From positions 1 to 64,000 of the forward strand of contig CAYGDP010000024.1 of NCBI GenBank assembly GCA_964348665.1: 64,000 nt of DNA, given 5' to 3'. The position numbers were made by a program, and so were the translations under genes. The number at the start of each line of letters is the position of its first letter. Position 1 is the first letter of the stretch. This document shows, piece by piece, positions 41,905 to 50,503 of this stretch. The stretch is from CAYGDP01 sp964348665. GTDB lineage: Bacteria > Verrucomicrobiota > Verrucomicrobiia > Palsa-1439 > CAYGDP01. The notes beneath the pieces are model-generated. The model was given only the letters and a program-made list of their open reading frames with translations, did not search any database and was not told where the DNA came from.

Positions 41905-41987
41905 TGGAGAGGACAGGATTCGAACCTGTGAAGGCGTAAGCCAGCTGATTTACAGTCAGCCCCGTTTGGCCACTTCGGTACCTCTCC
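41905..41987 (-). tRNA. tRNA-Tyr (GTA)
   Basis: An 83-base class II tRNA. The acceptor arm GGAGAGG/CCTCTCC closes with discriminator A; anticodon GTA in CTGACTGTAAATCAG; a long variable arm (GGCTTACGCC) and T-loop GGTTCGAATCC are present. CCA is not encoded, unlike the tRNA-Met gene. Confidence 0.95.
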
Positions 41988-42024
41988 GCAAAGCGCCGCA
42001 ATCTATCGGAGCGCCTCGACGAAA

Positions 42025-42465
42025 TCAAGCTTTGTGCGCACGCTGGCTCCACCACCAAGCGAATCCTAATCCGACCAAACCGCCAACCGTATCAAATCCG
42101 ACGTCCTTAAAGCTCGCTCCACGGCTGGGCACGAAACTTTGATGAAACTCGTCCAGCGCCGCATAAACGGCGATGCTAACAATGCAAATCCAAAACCAAG
42201 CCGGTTTCCATCGAATCTCCTCACCTCCGCGCAGGGCTCGAAATAGCAGGAGGCTCAAAATCATGTACTCGGTCACGTGCGCGCTTTTTCGAACAAGGTG
42301 ATTGAGAAATTCCAGATTTTCCCTCGAGATTGTCGGCCAGAAAAACCGAACGAACGGCTCGAAAAACCGGCTGGTATGCTCGCCGGAAAACGAATCGGTC
42401 GAAAACCCGGAAATCATCGCAGCCCAAACCAGCACGGGAAGCCAATAGACGCAGAATTTTTTCAC
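42025..42465 (-). CDS. VanZ-family membrane protein
   Basis: A 146-residue protein with four membrane segments. SGFSTDSFSG, the conserved HLVRKSAHVTEYMILSLLLFRAL, AALDEFHQSFVPSRGASFKDVGFDTVGGLVGLGF are VanZ signatures. The family has an ill-defined role in envelope stress and glycopeptide response. It lies between tRNA-Tyr and the second PVC cytochrome, divergent from the latter. Confidence 0.9.
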   Translation of the reverse strand: MKKFCVYWLPVLVWAAMISGFSTDSFSGEHTSRFFEPFVRFFWPTISRENLEFLNHLVRKSAHVTEYMILSLLLFRALRGGEEIRWKPAWFWICIVSIAVYAALDEFHQSFVPSRGASFKDVGFDTVGGLVGLGFAWWWSQRAHKA

Positions 42466-42512
42466 GCGCGGGACTATAGCCTTGGATGGCTGGTTTTGCT
42501 AGTATCCAAACC

Positions 42513-45500
42513 ATGTGGCGGGGGTGCTTCTACCTTCTTGCGGGATGCGTCGGTACGATGTTTGCCGAGAGTCCGCTGTCACCGGAAGCCGCGCTCGCGG
42601 CATGGAGCCTCGCCGACCCGCAGCTACGCATCGAACTCGTCGCCTCGGAGCCGGATGTGCGTGATCCCGTTGCGATGACGTTCGACGAAAACGGGCGCAT
42701 CTATGTTGTCGAGATGAACGATTACCCGCTCGGCCCCGCGGGCGGACACATCAAGCTCCTCGAAACCGACGATCGCGGCCGAGTCACGAAGAGCACGGTT
42801 TTTGCGGACAAACTTCCCTACCCGACTGGGATTTGTCGCTGGAAAGGAGGCGTGTTTGTCACGGCGGCACCGGACGTTCTGTATCTCAAGGACACGGATG
42901 GCGATGGATGCGCGGACGTGCGCGAGATTGTTTACAGCGGATTCACGACCGGCAACCAACAGCATCGCGTCAACAATCTGACGTTCGCGTTCGACGGCTG
43001 GATTTACGGGGGCAACGGCGCCAGTGGAGGGGCAATCCGCCGCGTCATTAATGGCAAGAAAACCGGGAAAGCCGTAATCATCAATGGATTTGATTTTCGG
43101 TTCCGACCGGACCTCTCTGCGTTCGAGGCTGTCGTCGGTCAATCGCAATTCGCACAAACCTTCGACGCGTGGGGAAATCGTTTTGTGAACGAAAACTGGA
43201 ATCATATTCGTCACGTTCCTCTGCCCTCCCGCTACTTCAAACGCAATCCCTATGTTGCGGCTCCAGCGGCGCTCGAAGACATCGCCGACCATGGCGCGAC
43301 GGCACAGGTCTTTCCCATCAGCAAAATCGGCCCGCGATTCAACGATCCACACACCGCGGGTCACTTCACCAGCGCTTGTGCGCTGACAATTTACCTCGGC
43401 GACGCGCTGCCGGTGAAATATCGCGGCGCGGCGTTCACCTGCGAGCCGGTTCATAACCTTGTCCACCTCGATCTTCTTGAAGCCCGAGGCGCAACCTTTG
43501 TTGGTCGACGCGCCTGGCCCGACCGGGAATTTCTCGCCTCTATCGATCCCTGGTGTCGTCCGGTCAATTTTTCCATTGGACCCGATGGGGCTCTTTACAT
43601 CGTGGATTTTTATCGAGCGGTCGTGGAGCACCCGGAATGGATTTACAACCGGGCCGACACGCAACTGAAACCGGATGAAATCAAGAAGGTTGATCTGCGA
43701 GCGGGCGACGACCGAGGTCGAATCTGGCGGGTTGTGGATAAAGATTTTCGTCAGCCGAAACCGCCCCGGCTGGGCAACGCAACCACGCGTGAACTGATTG
43801 CGCACCTATCCCATCCCAACCTTTGGTGGCGATTAACCGCACAACGATTATTGATGGAGCGTCAACCGAATGAAGCCATCCCCTTGCTCCGATCTGCCGT
43901 AAAGCGCGGCAAGTCGCCCCTGGGTCGGTTCCACTCTCTTTACATCCTCGACGGCTGGCGCGTGCTCGATGACGAAAGTCTTCGGGTCGCGCTCCAAGAC
44001 CGGGAGGCTGGCATCCGCGAGCACGCGATCCGTCTCTGCGAAACCAATCATGGGGCGCTCATCCTCGCCGCGAGCGAAAAATTGAGCGACGATCGCGACT
44101 TTCGCGTCCGTTGGCAACTTGCACTTTCGCTGGGCCAAATCCAGCCGGCTGCCGATGCAACCATCGCCCGTGCTTTGGCGCAGATTGCCGGGCGAGATAC
44201 GAATGACAAATGGATGCAATTTGCCGTGGTGAACGCATCGAGTCAAAACACGCTGAAATTGCTCGCTTTACTGAAAGCTGATGGGAGATTCATGGAAACT
44301 ACTCCGGCGATAACGTGGGCACGCCAACTTGGTTCACTCATTGGCGCACGTAAAAACACCGCCGAAATCGCGGGTCTCCTCGCCCAAATAGCCGAACCGA
44401 CCCCACCACTGCCTCGAACCGAAAAATCTACGCTACCAACGCCTCGTGATGGCCCGACAATCAATATTACTCCGTATGGCGATTGGCAGACTGAAGCACT
44501 AGCGGGTCTTAGCGAAAGCGTGCGTCGCAGCAACAGTAAAATTGAAGATTTCTTAATCGACCCGAAGATTGCGGAACACATTCTTGAAATATTCCGTATA
44601 GCCAGCGGCATAGCCAGTGATGCGGAAAAAATCGAACCTCTACGCCAAGAATCTATTCGCTTGCTCGCATATGCGCCGTTCGAAATCGCGTCGTCCACAC
44701 TTCCAGCGATCCTACATCCGCAACAGTCGCAAGTTCTCCAACTCGCAGCGATACAATCGCTTGCGGCACATCCCAAAGAAGAAGTCGCACCGATTCTCCT
44801 TTCGCGCTGGCGCAGTTTCTCGCCGCAGACACGCGCCGCTGCGCTCGACGCGCTGTTGTTGCGACCCGAACGAGTCGCCAAACTGCTCGATGCCATCGAA
44901 AGCGGCGACGTTCTCGCGTCCGTACTAGACGCGCCGCGCCGCGACCAATTGCTTCGGCATCCATCGAGGGCGATCGCGCAACGTGCAGGAAAACTTTTTT
45001 CAGTGCAGATGGGAGGCGATCGCGCGAAAGCGGTTGAAGCATATCGCCCTTCCCTCGCGCTGCGAGGGGACGCCACACGCGGGCATGCTGTCTATACGAA
45101 GGTTTGTGCCGCTTGTCATCGTCTTGGTGACATTGGTCATGCTGTAGGTCCTGACTTAACCGCGATACGATCGCGAGCGCCCGACCAATTGCTAGTGGAC
45201 ATTCTCGACCCAAACCGTGCTGTGGAACCGAATTATCAGCAGTATGCCGTTACGACAACGAATGGCGACACAATCACCGGCATCATCACATCGGAAACGA
45301 CGTCAAGCCTGACTCTGCGAGGGGCGGAGGCGAAGGAAACCAGCATTTTACGTCAAAACATCGAAAGCATAGCAGCCAGTCGCGTCTCGTTGATGCCGGA
45401 AGGATTGGAGAACGGGCTGACGCAGCAGGATTTCGCCGATTTACTGGCCGCGGTGACGAAGACAACATCTGTCCGTGCGAAGCTGGACATTATCCGTCCC

Positions 45501-45902
45501 GGAGCGGACGGAAGACTGCTATTATTGGCGACCAACTGCGAGATGTATGGCACGTCGTTGATCCTGGAGGAGAAATACCGCAACCTCGGTTACTGGCAAT
45601 CGCGCGATGATCATGCGGTTTGGACGATTGACGTGCCGCGGGTCGGAGATTATCTGGTGGAATTCGATTATGCGTGCGCGAACGACACCGCCAACAATGA
45701 ATTTGTGATTGAGTCGAACGGAAATTATCTCTCGGCAAAAGTCGAAGGCACGGGAACGTGGGATGATTATCGGAAAAAACAAATGGGGACGATCACCCTC
45801 GCCGGAGGGACACACCAGCTCGTTATGCGACCCACGAATCGGCTGCGCGGACCGTTGATCGATCTGCGCTCCATAGTATTGACCCCGGCGAAGAAACAAT
45901 AA
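42513..45902 (+). CDS. PVC-type membrane-bound dehydrogenase with haem and C-terminal carbohydrate-binding-like domain
   Basis: About 1129 residues from MWRGCF (42513). The N-terminus FYLLAGCVGTMF has a lipobox (LLAGC) and may be a lipoprotein signal. The beta-propeller spans about 30-400 (IYVVEMNDYPLGPAGGH, LYLKDTDGDGCADVREI, FVNENWNHIRHVP, ALYIVDFYRAVVEHPEW), followed by HEAT-like helices and a cytochrome c domain with VCAACHRLG (CxxCH near residue 866) and VGPDLTAIRSRAPDQLL. The last 130 residues form a jelly-roll domain (YLVEFDYACAND ... GGTHQLVMRPTNRLRGPLIDLRSI) as in carbohydrate-binding modules. Probably a periplasmic sugar oxidoreductase. Confidence 0.85.
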   Translation: MWRGCFYLLAGCVGTMFAESPLSPEAALAAWSLADPQLRIELVASEPDVRDPVAMTFDENGRIYVVEMNDYPLGPAGGHIKLLETDDRGRVTKSTVFADKLPYPTGICRWKGGVFVTAAPDVLYLKDTDGDGCADVREIVYSGFTTGNQQHRVNNLTFAFDGWIYGGNGASGGAIRRVINGKKTGKAVIINGFDFRFRPDLSAFEAVVGQSQFAQTFDAWGNRFVNENWNHIRHVPLPSRYFKRNPYVAAPAALEDIADHGATAQVFPISKIGPRFNDPHTAGHFTSACALTIYLGDALPVKYRGAAFTCEPVHNLVHLDLLEARGATFVGRRAWPDREFLASIDPWCRPVNFSIGPDGALYIVDFYRAVVEHPEWIYNRADTQLKPDEIKKVDLRAGDDRGRIWRVVDKDFRQPKPPRLGNATTRELIAHLSHPNLWWRLTAQRLLMERQPNEAIPLLRSAVKRGKSPLGRFHSLYILDGWRVLDDESLRVALQDREAGIREHAIRLCETNHGALILAASEKLSDDRDFRVRWQLALSLGQIQPAADATIARALAQIAGRDTNDKWMQFAVVNASSQNTLKLLALLKADGRFMETTPAITWARQLGSLIGARKNTAEIAGLLAQIAEPTPPLPRTEKSTLPTPRDGPTINITPYGDWQTEALAGLSESVRRSNSKIEDFLIDPKIAEHILEIFRIASGIASDAEKIEPLRQESIRLLAYAPFEIASSTLPAILHPQQSQVLQLAAIQSLAAHPKEEVAPILLSRWRSFSPQTRAAALDALLLRPERVAKLLDAIESGDVLASVLDAPRRDQLLRHPSRAIAQRAGKLFSVQMGGDRAKAVEAYRPSLALRGDATRGHAVYTKVCAACHRLGDIGHAVGPDLTAIRSRAPDQLLVDILDPNRAVEPNYQQYAVTTTNGDTITGIITSETTSSLTLRGAEAKETSILRQNIESIAASRVSLMPEGLENGLTQQDFADLLAAVTKTTSVRAKLDIIRPGADGRLLLLATNCEMYGTSLILEEKYRNLGYWQSRDDHAVWTIDVPRVGDYLVEFDYACANDTANNEFVIESNGNYLSAKVEGTGTWDDYRKKQMGTITLAGGTHQLVMRPTNRLRGPLIDLRSIVLTPAKKQ

Positions 45903-45918
45903 CAAACGATCGGAGACG

Positions 45919-47325
45919 ATGATGAAAAAGATTTCGATGATCCTGGTTTTGATCGTCCTAGCGGGTTGCAGGACGACGACGATGAAAACCGATGCGACGA
46001 GTTATCGCGCGGGAACCGCCAAAGTAAACATCACACCGCAAAAACCGATTTGGCTTTCTGGATATGGCGGGAGACAGGGGTTGCCGAAGGGAACAGGAAC
46101 GGAATTATGGGTGCGGGCGCTTGCCTTGGAAGATGGCAAACGACATCGTCTCGTGGTCGTCAGTATGGAAATCCTTGGGCTGCCACATTCCATCAACGAA
46201 TCCATCCGCAAAAAGGCGCGGCGACAATATGGATTACGCGACCGGGAATTGATGCTGGTGGCAACGCATACACACGCCGGACCGGTCATACCCGAGCGTC
46301 CCTCGGTGCCGATCATGTACGCGCTGAACGCGGAAAACAACAAACGTGTCAATGAAAACGCAATTTGGCTGGAGAAACACATCCTCAATGTCATCGGCAA
46401 AGCTCTGGAGGATATGGAACCGGTGCAAATTTCATTCGGACAAGGCAAAGGATCGTTCGCAATGAACCGTCGGGTCGCCGTTCCGGGCGGTGTCAATTTT
46501 GGGGAGAATCGAAATGGCCCGGTTGATCATGCGGTTCCCGTTCTCGTCGCCCGAAAACCGGATGGAAACTCGAAAGCGGTCTTATTCGGATACGCCTGCC
46601 ATTGCACCACGCTCGGCGGAAATTATCTTCAGTACCACGGCGATTACGCAGGAGCGGCGATGAACGAACTGGAGCGGCGGAATGCTGGCGTGACTGCGGT
46701 TTTTGTGACCGGTTGCGGAGGTGATGCGAATCCCAGCCCGCGCGACACCGCCCAGATGGCGATGGATCACGGCAAATCCCTCGCCGATGCGGTGATCGCC
46801 GTGGCGAGCGGGAAAATGGCTGCGATATCCGCGCCGATTCAATCCAGGTATTTACGAACGGAATTGCCGCTCGACAAACTGCCGACTCGCGAAGAATGGG
46901 AACAACTGCGAAAGGAGCGGGATGTCTACGTCGCGAGGCATGCGCGCGAAAATCTGAAGCTGTTGAACGCGAGAAAACTGCCGACGAAAATCCCCTACCC
47001 AATCCAGACCGCCCAGTTCGGGACAGAATTGACCGTTGTGGCGCTCGGTGGCGAGGTGGTAGTAGATTATGTCTTGCGACTTAAGCGCGAACTCGGCGGC
47101 GAAAAACTTTGGGTCATTGCCTATGCGAATGAAGTCCCCTGTTACATCCCGTCTCGACGGATCCTGGAAGAAGGCGGCTACGAAGCGGGCTGGGGCGCGA
47201 AAGGCAAACGCAAGTACGCGGGGGGAAATATACTCTATTACGGCTGGCCGGTCCCGCTCGCGCCGGCCACCGAGGAAAAAGTCATCTCATCTGTTTACAA
47301 ACTACTTGGCGGGAAGCGCCAGTAA
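45919..47325 (+). CDS. Neutral/alkaline ceramidase-like lipoprotein
   Basis: A 468-residue lipoprotein (MMKKISMILVLIVLAGC, lipobox LAGC). YRAGTAKVNITPQKPIWLSGYGGR, the zinc-binding VATHTHAGPV, FGYACHCTTLGGNYLQYHGDYAG and VTGCGGDANPSPRD match the neutral/alkaline non-lysosomal ceramidase family. In real ceramidases the nucleophile lies in GDVSPN; here the motif reads GDANPS, so the serine position is changed. The function may be hydrolysis of another lipid or sugar amide. It follows the dehydrogenase by 16 bases and is probably co-transcribed. Its stop overlaps the convergent redoxin gene. Confidence 0.75.
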   Translation: MMKKISMILVLIVLAGCRTTTMKTDATSYRAGTAKVNITPQKPIWLSGYGGRQGLPKGTGTELWVRALALEDGKRHRLVVVSMEILGLPHSINESIRKKARRQYGLRDRELMLVATHTHAGPVIPERPSVPIMYALNAENNKRVNENAIWLEKHILNVIGKALEDMEPVQISFGQGKGSFAMNRRVAVPGGVNFGENRNGPVDHAVPVLVARKPDGNSKAVLFGYACHCTTLGGNYLQYHGDYAGAAMNELERRNAGVTAVFVTGCGGDANPSPRDTAQMAMDHGKSLADAVIAVASGKMAAISAPIQSRYLRTELPLDKLPTREEWEQLRKERDVYVARHARENLKLLNARKLPTKIPYPIQTAQFGTELTVVALGGEVVVDYVLRLKRELGGEKLWVIAYANEVPCYIPSRRILEEGGYEAGWGAKGKRKYAGGNILYYGWPVPLAPATEEKVISSVYKLLGGKRQ

Positions 47326-47889
47326 CTCCTCAATCTTCCGCTGCATCGCCCGATAATCCCGCGCCGCCTGCGAGTTTGGATCGGCACGATCATCGAAATA
47401 CTCGCCGCCGTGATGGACGAATTGAATTTTGCCGTTGCGGTCGAGCAGAAAACTGGCCGAGGTGAAACTGCGGTCGCGCGTGAGCCAGATTTTGTTGAGA
47501 TATTTCCATTCGCTATCGAGCGCGACGGGAAATTTGAATCCGAGTTTATCCGCCGCGTCCTTGACTTCCGCGATGGCGCGCGGCTGCGGGCGCGGTTTGG
47601 AATGGTAAAAACCGAGCACGACGAGTCCTTTCTCCGCATATTTCTTGTGGAACTCATTGAGCGCGGAAGATGTATTTTGGCAAAGCGGGCAGGCGGTCAT
47701 CCAGAAGCGCAACAAAACGACCTTACCTCGCAACTCGCTCTGTTTCAGCGGCTTGGAATGGAACCATTCCATCTCGCTCCATTCCGGCGCGAGTTGACCG
47801 AGAAGCTCGTCGCCATCAGCGGCAAAGCTGGCGGATGCGGCAAGAAGACTACCGGCCAAAATGCTTTTGCAAAAATGCTTCCAGTTCAT
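47302..47889 (-). CDS. Secreted thioredoxin-like redoxin (CPLC)
   Basis: A 195-residue thioredoxin-fold protein started at MNWKHF (47889) with a signal peptide (CKSILAGSLLAASASFA). VVLLRFWMTACPLCQNT holds the CxxC active site (CPLC), and PVALDSEWKYLNKIW ... FLLDRNGKIQFVHHGG is the rest of the fold. The start overlaps the deiodinase-like gene by 41 bases, so the two form an operon. A longer frame upstream (to 48258) is antisense-like read of the deiodinase gene. It may serve as the reductant of the periplasmic selenoprotein. Confidence 0.8.
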   Translation of the reverse strand: MNWKHFCKSILAGSLLAASASFAADGDELLGQLAPEWSEMEWFHSKPLKQSELRGKVVLLRFWMTACPLCQNTSSALNEFHKKYAEKGLVVLGFYHSKPRPQPRAIAEVKDAADKLGFKFPVALDSEWKYLNKIWLTRDRSFTSASFLLDRNGKIQFVHHGGEYFDDRADPNSQAARDYRAMQRKIEELLALPAK

Positions 47890-48475
47890 TGGCTTTGAAT
47901 CCGGCTGGTCCTTGACCGCCTTTGAGAGCGATTTTGCCGTCTGTTCCGACCACATAAAACCGATCGGGCCATGCAGCGTAGGATTTGTTGGTGGAATCAT
48001 CCATCGAATCCACGAGGGTTGGCCAGGAGAGACCGAGTTTAAGGGTGCAGGTTGCGGCGATTTCCGCCCGTTTTTGTTCGGTTGTTGGGTTGGCGATATT
48101 GATGCCGTCCTGTTGGTTTTTGGGAGTCGCCCATCCATCGGTGGGATGCGCTTCGCGGATATAGATGAGATACAAGTGAGCGCGATCTTTGTACGATTTG
48201 TAGATTCGTTCGAGGGCAGCAGCCTGCTGCCGGAACGGCGGTCAGGTATAACTACCAAAGATCAAGACCACGGGTTTATCGCGCAATTTGGAGAGTTGAA
48301 CCTCCTGTTTGCCGTCTTTGCTCTTCAATTTGAAGTCGGGCGCCGGATCGCCGACCTGGAGCGTGTCCGGCGACCGCAAATCACCGCCGCGTTTGCCGCC
48401 GCGCTGTTGTTGGGCGGAAACTTGCGCAACGCCAGCCAAGGCGACCAACACAATCGCCAAAATCGTTTTGTTCAT
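47849..48475 (-). CDS. Iodothyronine-deiodinase-like selenoprotein (TGA = Sec)
   Basis: 208 residues when the in-frame TGA at 48242-48244 is read as selenocysteine 78. Upstream frame: signal peptide (MNKTILAIVLVALAGVAQVSA) and GDPAPDFKLKSKDGKQ. The joint reads VVLIFGSYT-Sec-PPFRQQ, the deiodinase active site; downstream LYLIYIREAHPTDGWA aligns with the family's IYIEEAHxxDGW and WPDRFYVVGTDGKIALKG with PERLYII-type sequence. Both halves match one family in one frame, so a chance stop or frameshift is unlikely. A SECIS-like hairpin follows the TGA. The fold is thioredoxin-like and probably periplasmic. The substrate is unknown; a peroxiredoxin-like role is possible. ATG 48475 (48490 alternative). 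Confidence 0.88.
48207..48237 (-). promoter_or_regulatory. Bacterial SECIS-like hairpin after the Sec TGA
   Basis: Starting 4 bases after TGA the strand reads CGUUC-C-GGCAGC-AGGCU-GCUGCC-CUC-GAACG: a lower five-pair stem, an internal loop, an upper six-pair stem and a five-base apical loop with G as second base. The loop begins 16 bases after the TGA. Stem, loop size and distance fit bacterial SECIS elements that recruit SelB. Confidence 0.75.
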
Positions 48476-48538
48476 GACTCTCCATATCACATGGTATTTT
48501 CCTAGTCAAACACCGGGACGATTGTTAAGTTGCCCTCA

Positions 48539-50074
48539 ATGAATCGTCGCCGGTTTCTCCGAAATGTAGCTGGTGTGAGCGCTTCAGCGACAATCCTTGG
48601 GACTGCAACATGGGAGACAGTAGGCGCGGACGTCAAGAGACCGGAGCCAAGTTGGTCGAAGCTGCCTCGGTGGCGGGGATTCAATCTGCTCGAAAAATTC
48701 ATCTGGAACCAGAAAGACACGCCCTACCTCGAAAGTGATTTTGCGTGGATGGCGGAGTGGGGCTTTGATTTTGTCCGGTTGCCTACGAGCTATCTCGGAT
48801 GGATCGAGGCGGGCAACTGGCGGAAGTTTCGGGAAGAACCGCTACGGCAGATTGACCAGGCAATCGCGTGGGGCAAACAGTACGGAATCCACGTCTGCCT
48901 TAACTTTCACAGGGCGCCCGGTTACACCGTTGCCCAGCCCAAGGAAACAAAAAGTCTGTGGACGGACGCGGAGGCGCAGGAAATCTGCGCGTTGCACTGG
49001 GGAGCGTTTGCGAAACGGCACAAAGGCATTCCGAATGCACAGCTAAGTTTCAATCTCCTCAACGAGCCGGCAGGAATCAGCAATGCGCAATACGCGAAGG
49101 TCGCCGCGAGTTTGGTCAATGCCATCCGCGCCGAAGACCCGAACCGGCTCATCATCGCCGACGGGAACGACTACTGCAACAAGCCGGTACCGGAGTTGGC
49201 GCCACTCCAGGTGGCGCAGAGCACGCGCGGGTATGCGCCGTTTCCCCTGACGCATTACAAGGCGAACTGGGTGGGAACCAATTCGTGGGCGGAACCGACG
49301 TGGCCGGTCATGCGCGGTCTCGTTTCGTACTTGTACGGGAGCGGGAAGAAGGAATGGCAGACACCGCTGGTGTTGAATGGGAATTTTTCGAAGGAGGCAC
49401 AGATGATCATCCGCGTGCAGGAAGTCAGTGATCGCTCGACGCTGGTGGTGCGCGCGGATGGCAAGGCGGTGTTGGAAAAGGAATTCATCTGTGGAGAGGG
49501 CAAAGGCGAATGGAAGACGGCGCAATACAAATCGGATTGGAAAATCTGGCAAAATCTTTATGACAAGGATTACGCGGCGACGATTCCCGCGGGGACGAAG
49601 GAGATTATCATCGAAAACACCAAAGGCGATTGGATGACATTCTCGCAGATCCGCATATTGCCCAATGGGAACGCTGGCGAAATCGTTTTACCGGCTGGAA
49701 GCCCCGAATGGGGCGCCAAACAACAGATGTATACCCTCGACCAGCGCGGCCGGATTGCTGACGGTGACAAGGTGGTGTTCGACCGGGAACGATTGTGGCG
49801 GGAGCATGTCGAACCGTGGCAGAAGTTGGGGGCGACAGGGATCGGCGTCCATGTCGGGGAATGGGGTTGTTATCAGCACACGCCGCACAAGGTCGTGCTG
49901 GCGTGGATGCGGGATTGTTTGGAAAACTGGAGGAAAGCCGGGATGGGCTGGGCGCTGTGGAATTTCCGAGGGAGTTTTGGCCCGCTCGATAGCGGACGGA
50001 AAGATGTCGCGTACGAGGATTTTCGTGGCCACAAACTCGACCGGGCGATGTTGGAACTGCTGCGGTCGTATTGA
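48539..50074 (+). CDS. GH5-type glycoside hydrolase (secreted, Tat signal)
   Basis: A 511-residue protein started at MNRRRFLRNVAG (48539), which has a Tat signal (RRRFLRN). The (beta/alpha)8 barrel shows RGFNLLEKF, GFDFVRLPTSYLGWIE, HVCLNFHRAPGY, the acid/base Glu in FNLLNEPAG and the nucleophile Glu in IGVHVGEWGCYQ. A beta-sandwich insertion of about 120 residues (FSKEAQMIIRVQE ... WMTFSQIRI) lies between the two Glu, as in some cellulase-like GH5 subfamilies. It should hydrolyse beta-glycans in the periplasm or outside. It is divergent from the selenoprotein gene across 63 bases. Confidence 0.85.
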   Translation: MNRRRFLRNVAGVSASATILGTATWETVGADVKRPEPSWSKLPRWRGFNLLEKFIWNQKDTPYLESDFAWMAEWGFDFVRLPTSYLGWIEAGNWRKFREEPLRQIDQAIAWGKQYGIHVCLNFHRAPGYTVAQPKETKSLWTDAEAQEICALHWGAFAKRHKGIPNAQLSFNLLNEPAGISNAQYAKVAASLVNAIRAEDPNRLIIADGNDYCNKPVPELAPLQVAQSTRGYAPFPLTHYKANWVGTNSWAEPTWPVMRGLVSYLYGSGKKEWQTPLVLNGNFSKEAQMIIRVQEVSDRSTLVVRADGKAVLEKEFICGEGKGEWKTAQYKSDWKIWQNLYDKDYAATIPAGTKEIIIENTKGDWMTFSQIRILPNGNAGEIVLPAGSPEWGAKQQMYTLDQRGRIADGDKVVFDRERLWREHVEPWQKLGATGIGVHVGEWGCYQHTPHKVVLAWMRDCLENWRKAGMGWALWNFRGSFGPLDSGRKDVAYEDFRGHKLDRAMLELLRSY

Positions 50075-50077
50075 TTA

Positions 50078-50413
50078 TCACCGAGGCGGTGAAAACGAAA
50101 CGTTCGGCATTTCCGTCGCGCACGGAGCGTTGGTCGGCGCGGAGGTTGGCGCGTCGCTCTTTTGAAGGAGACTCTTCTTGAGCAAATACTGCTCGACCTC
50201 GTCGCCGCTCACGTCGGCGAGCATCACGCCATCCACTTCGACGCAAGGGGAAAGGGGTTGGCCGCTTTTGCGGACCATCTCCTCGTATTGCGAGCGGTCG
50301 TTGATGATATCGCGGTCTTCGAACGGAAGATTGTATTTTTGCATGATGGCGCGCACGCCCATTGACCAGCCGCAGGTCGGTTTCAGATAGGCTACTATTT
50401 TGGGGTTGCTCAT
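50078..50413 (-). CDS. Glutaredoxin-like protein with CGWS site and low-complexity tail
   Basis: A 111-residue protein. The N-terminal 85 residues are glutaredoxin (KIVAYLKPTCGWSMGVRAIM, LPFEDRDI, QPLSPCVEVDGVMLADVSGDEVEQYL). The active site is C14-G-W-S17, a CxxS monothiol form, and the usual TVP loop is replaced by SPC. The last 27 residues (SDAPTSAPTNAPCATEMP) are low complexity. It converges with the GH5 gene, 4 bases apart. It may handle Fe-S or glutathione/thiol exchange. Confidence 0.8.
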   Translation of the reverse strand: MSNPKIVAYLKPTCGWSMGVRAIMQKYNLPFEDRDIINDRSQYEEMVRKSGQPLSPCVEVDGVMLADVSGDEVEQYLLKKSLLQKSDAPTSAPTNAPCATEMPNVSFSPPR

Positions 50414-50503
50414 AGTTCAGACACCCTACAATAAAAACATGCCCTTCGCAAGCCCTCAAATCCGGACGTAAACGTTATCTGTAATAGCAATTTGATTCCG
50501 TAT

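Noticed and set aside
48242..48244. Reading the TGA as a normal stop and the two halves as a pseudogene or two genes
   Set aside because: Both halves are in the same frame, joined without gap in homology, with TGA at the family's Sec position and a SECIS-like hairpin after it.
47890..48258. N-terminal extension of the redoxin to 48258
   Set aside because: It reads the deiodinase gene in the wrong frame; the ATG at 47889 starts a proper signal peptide.
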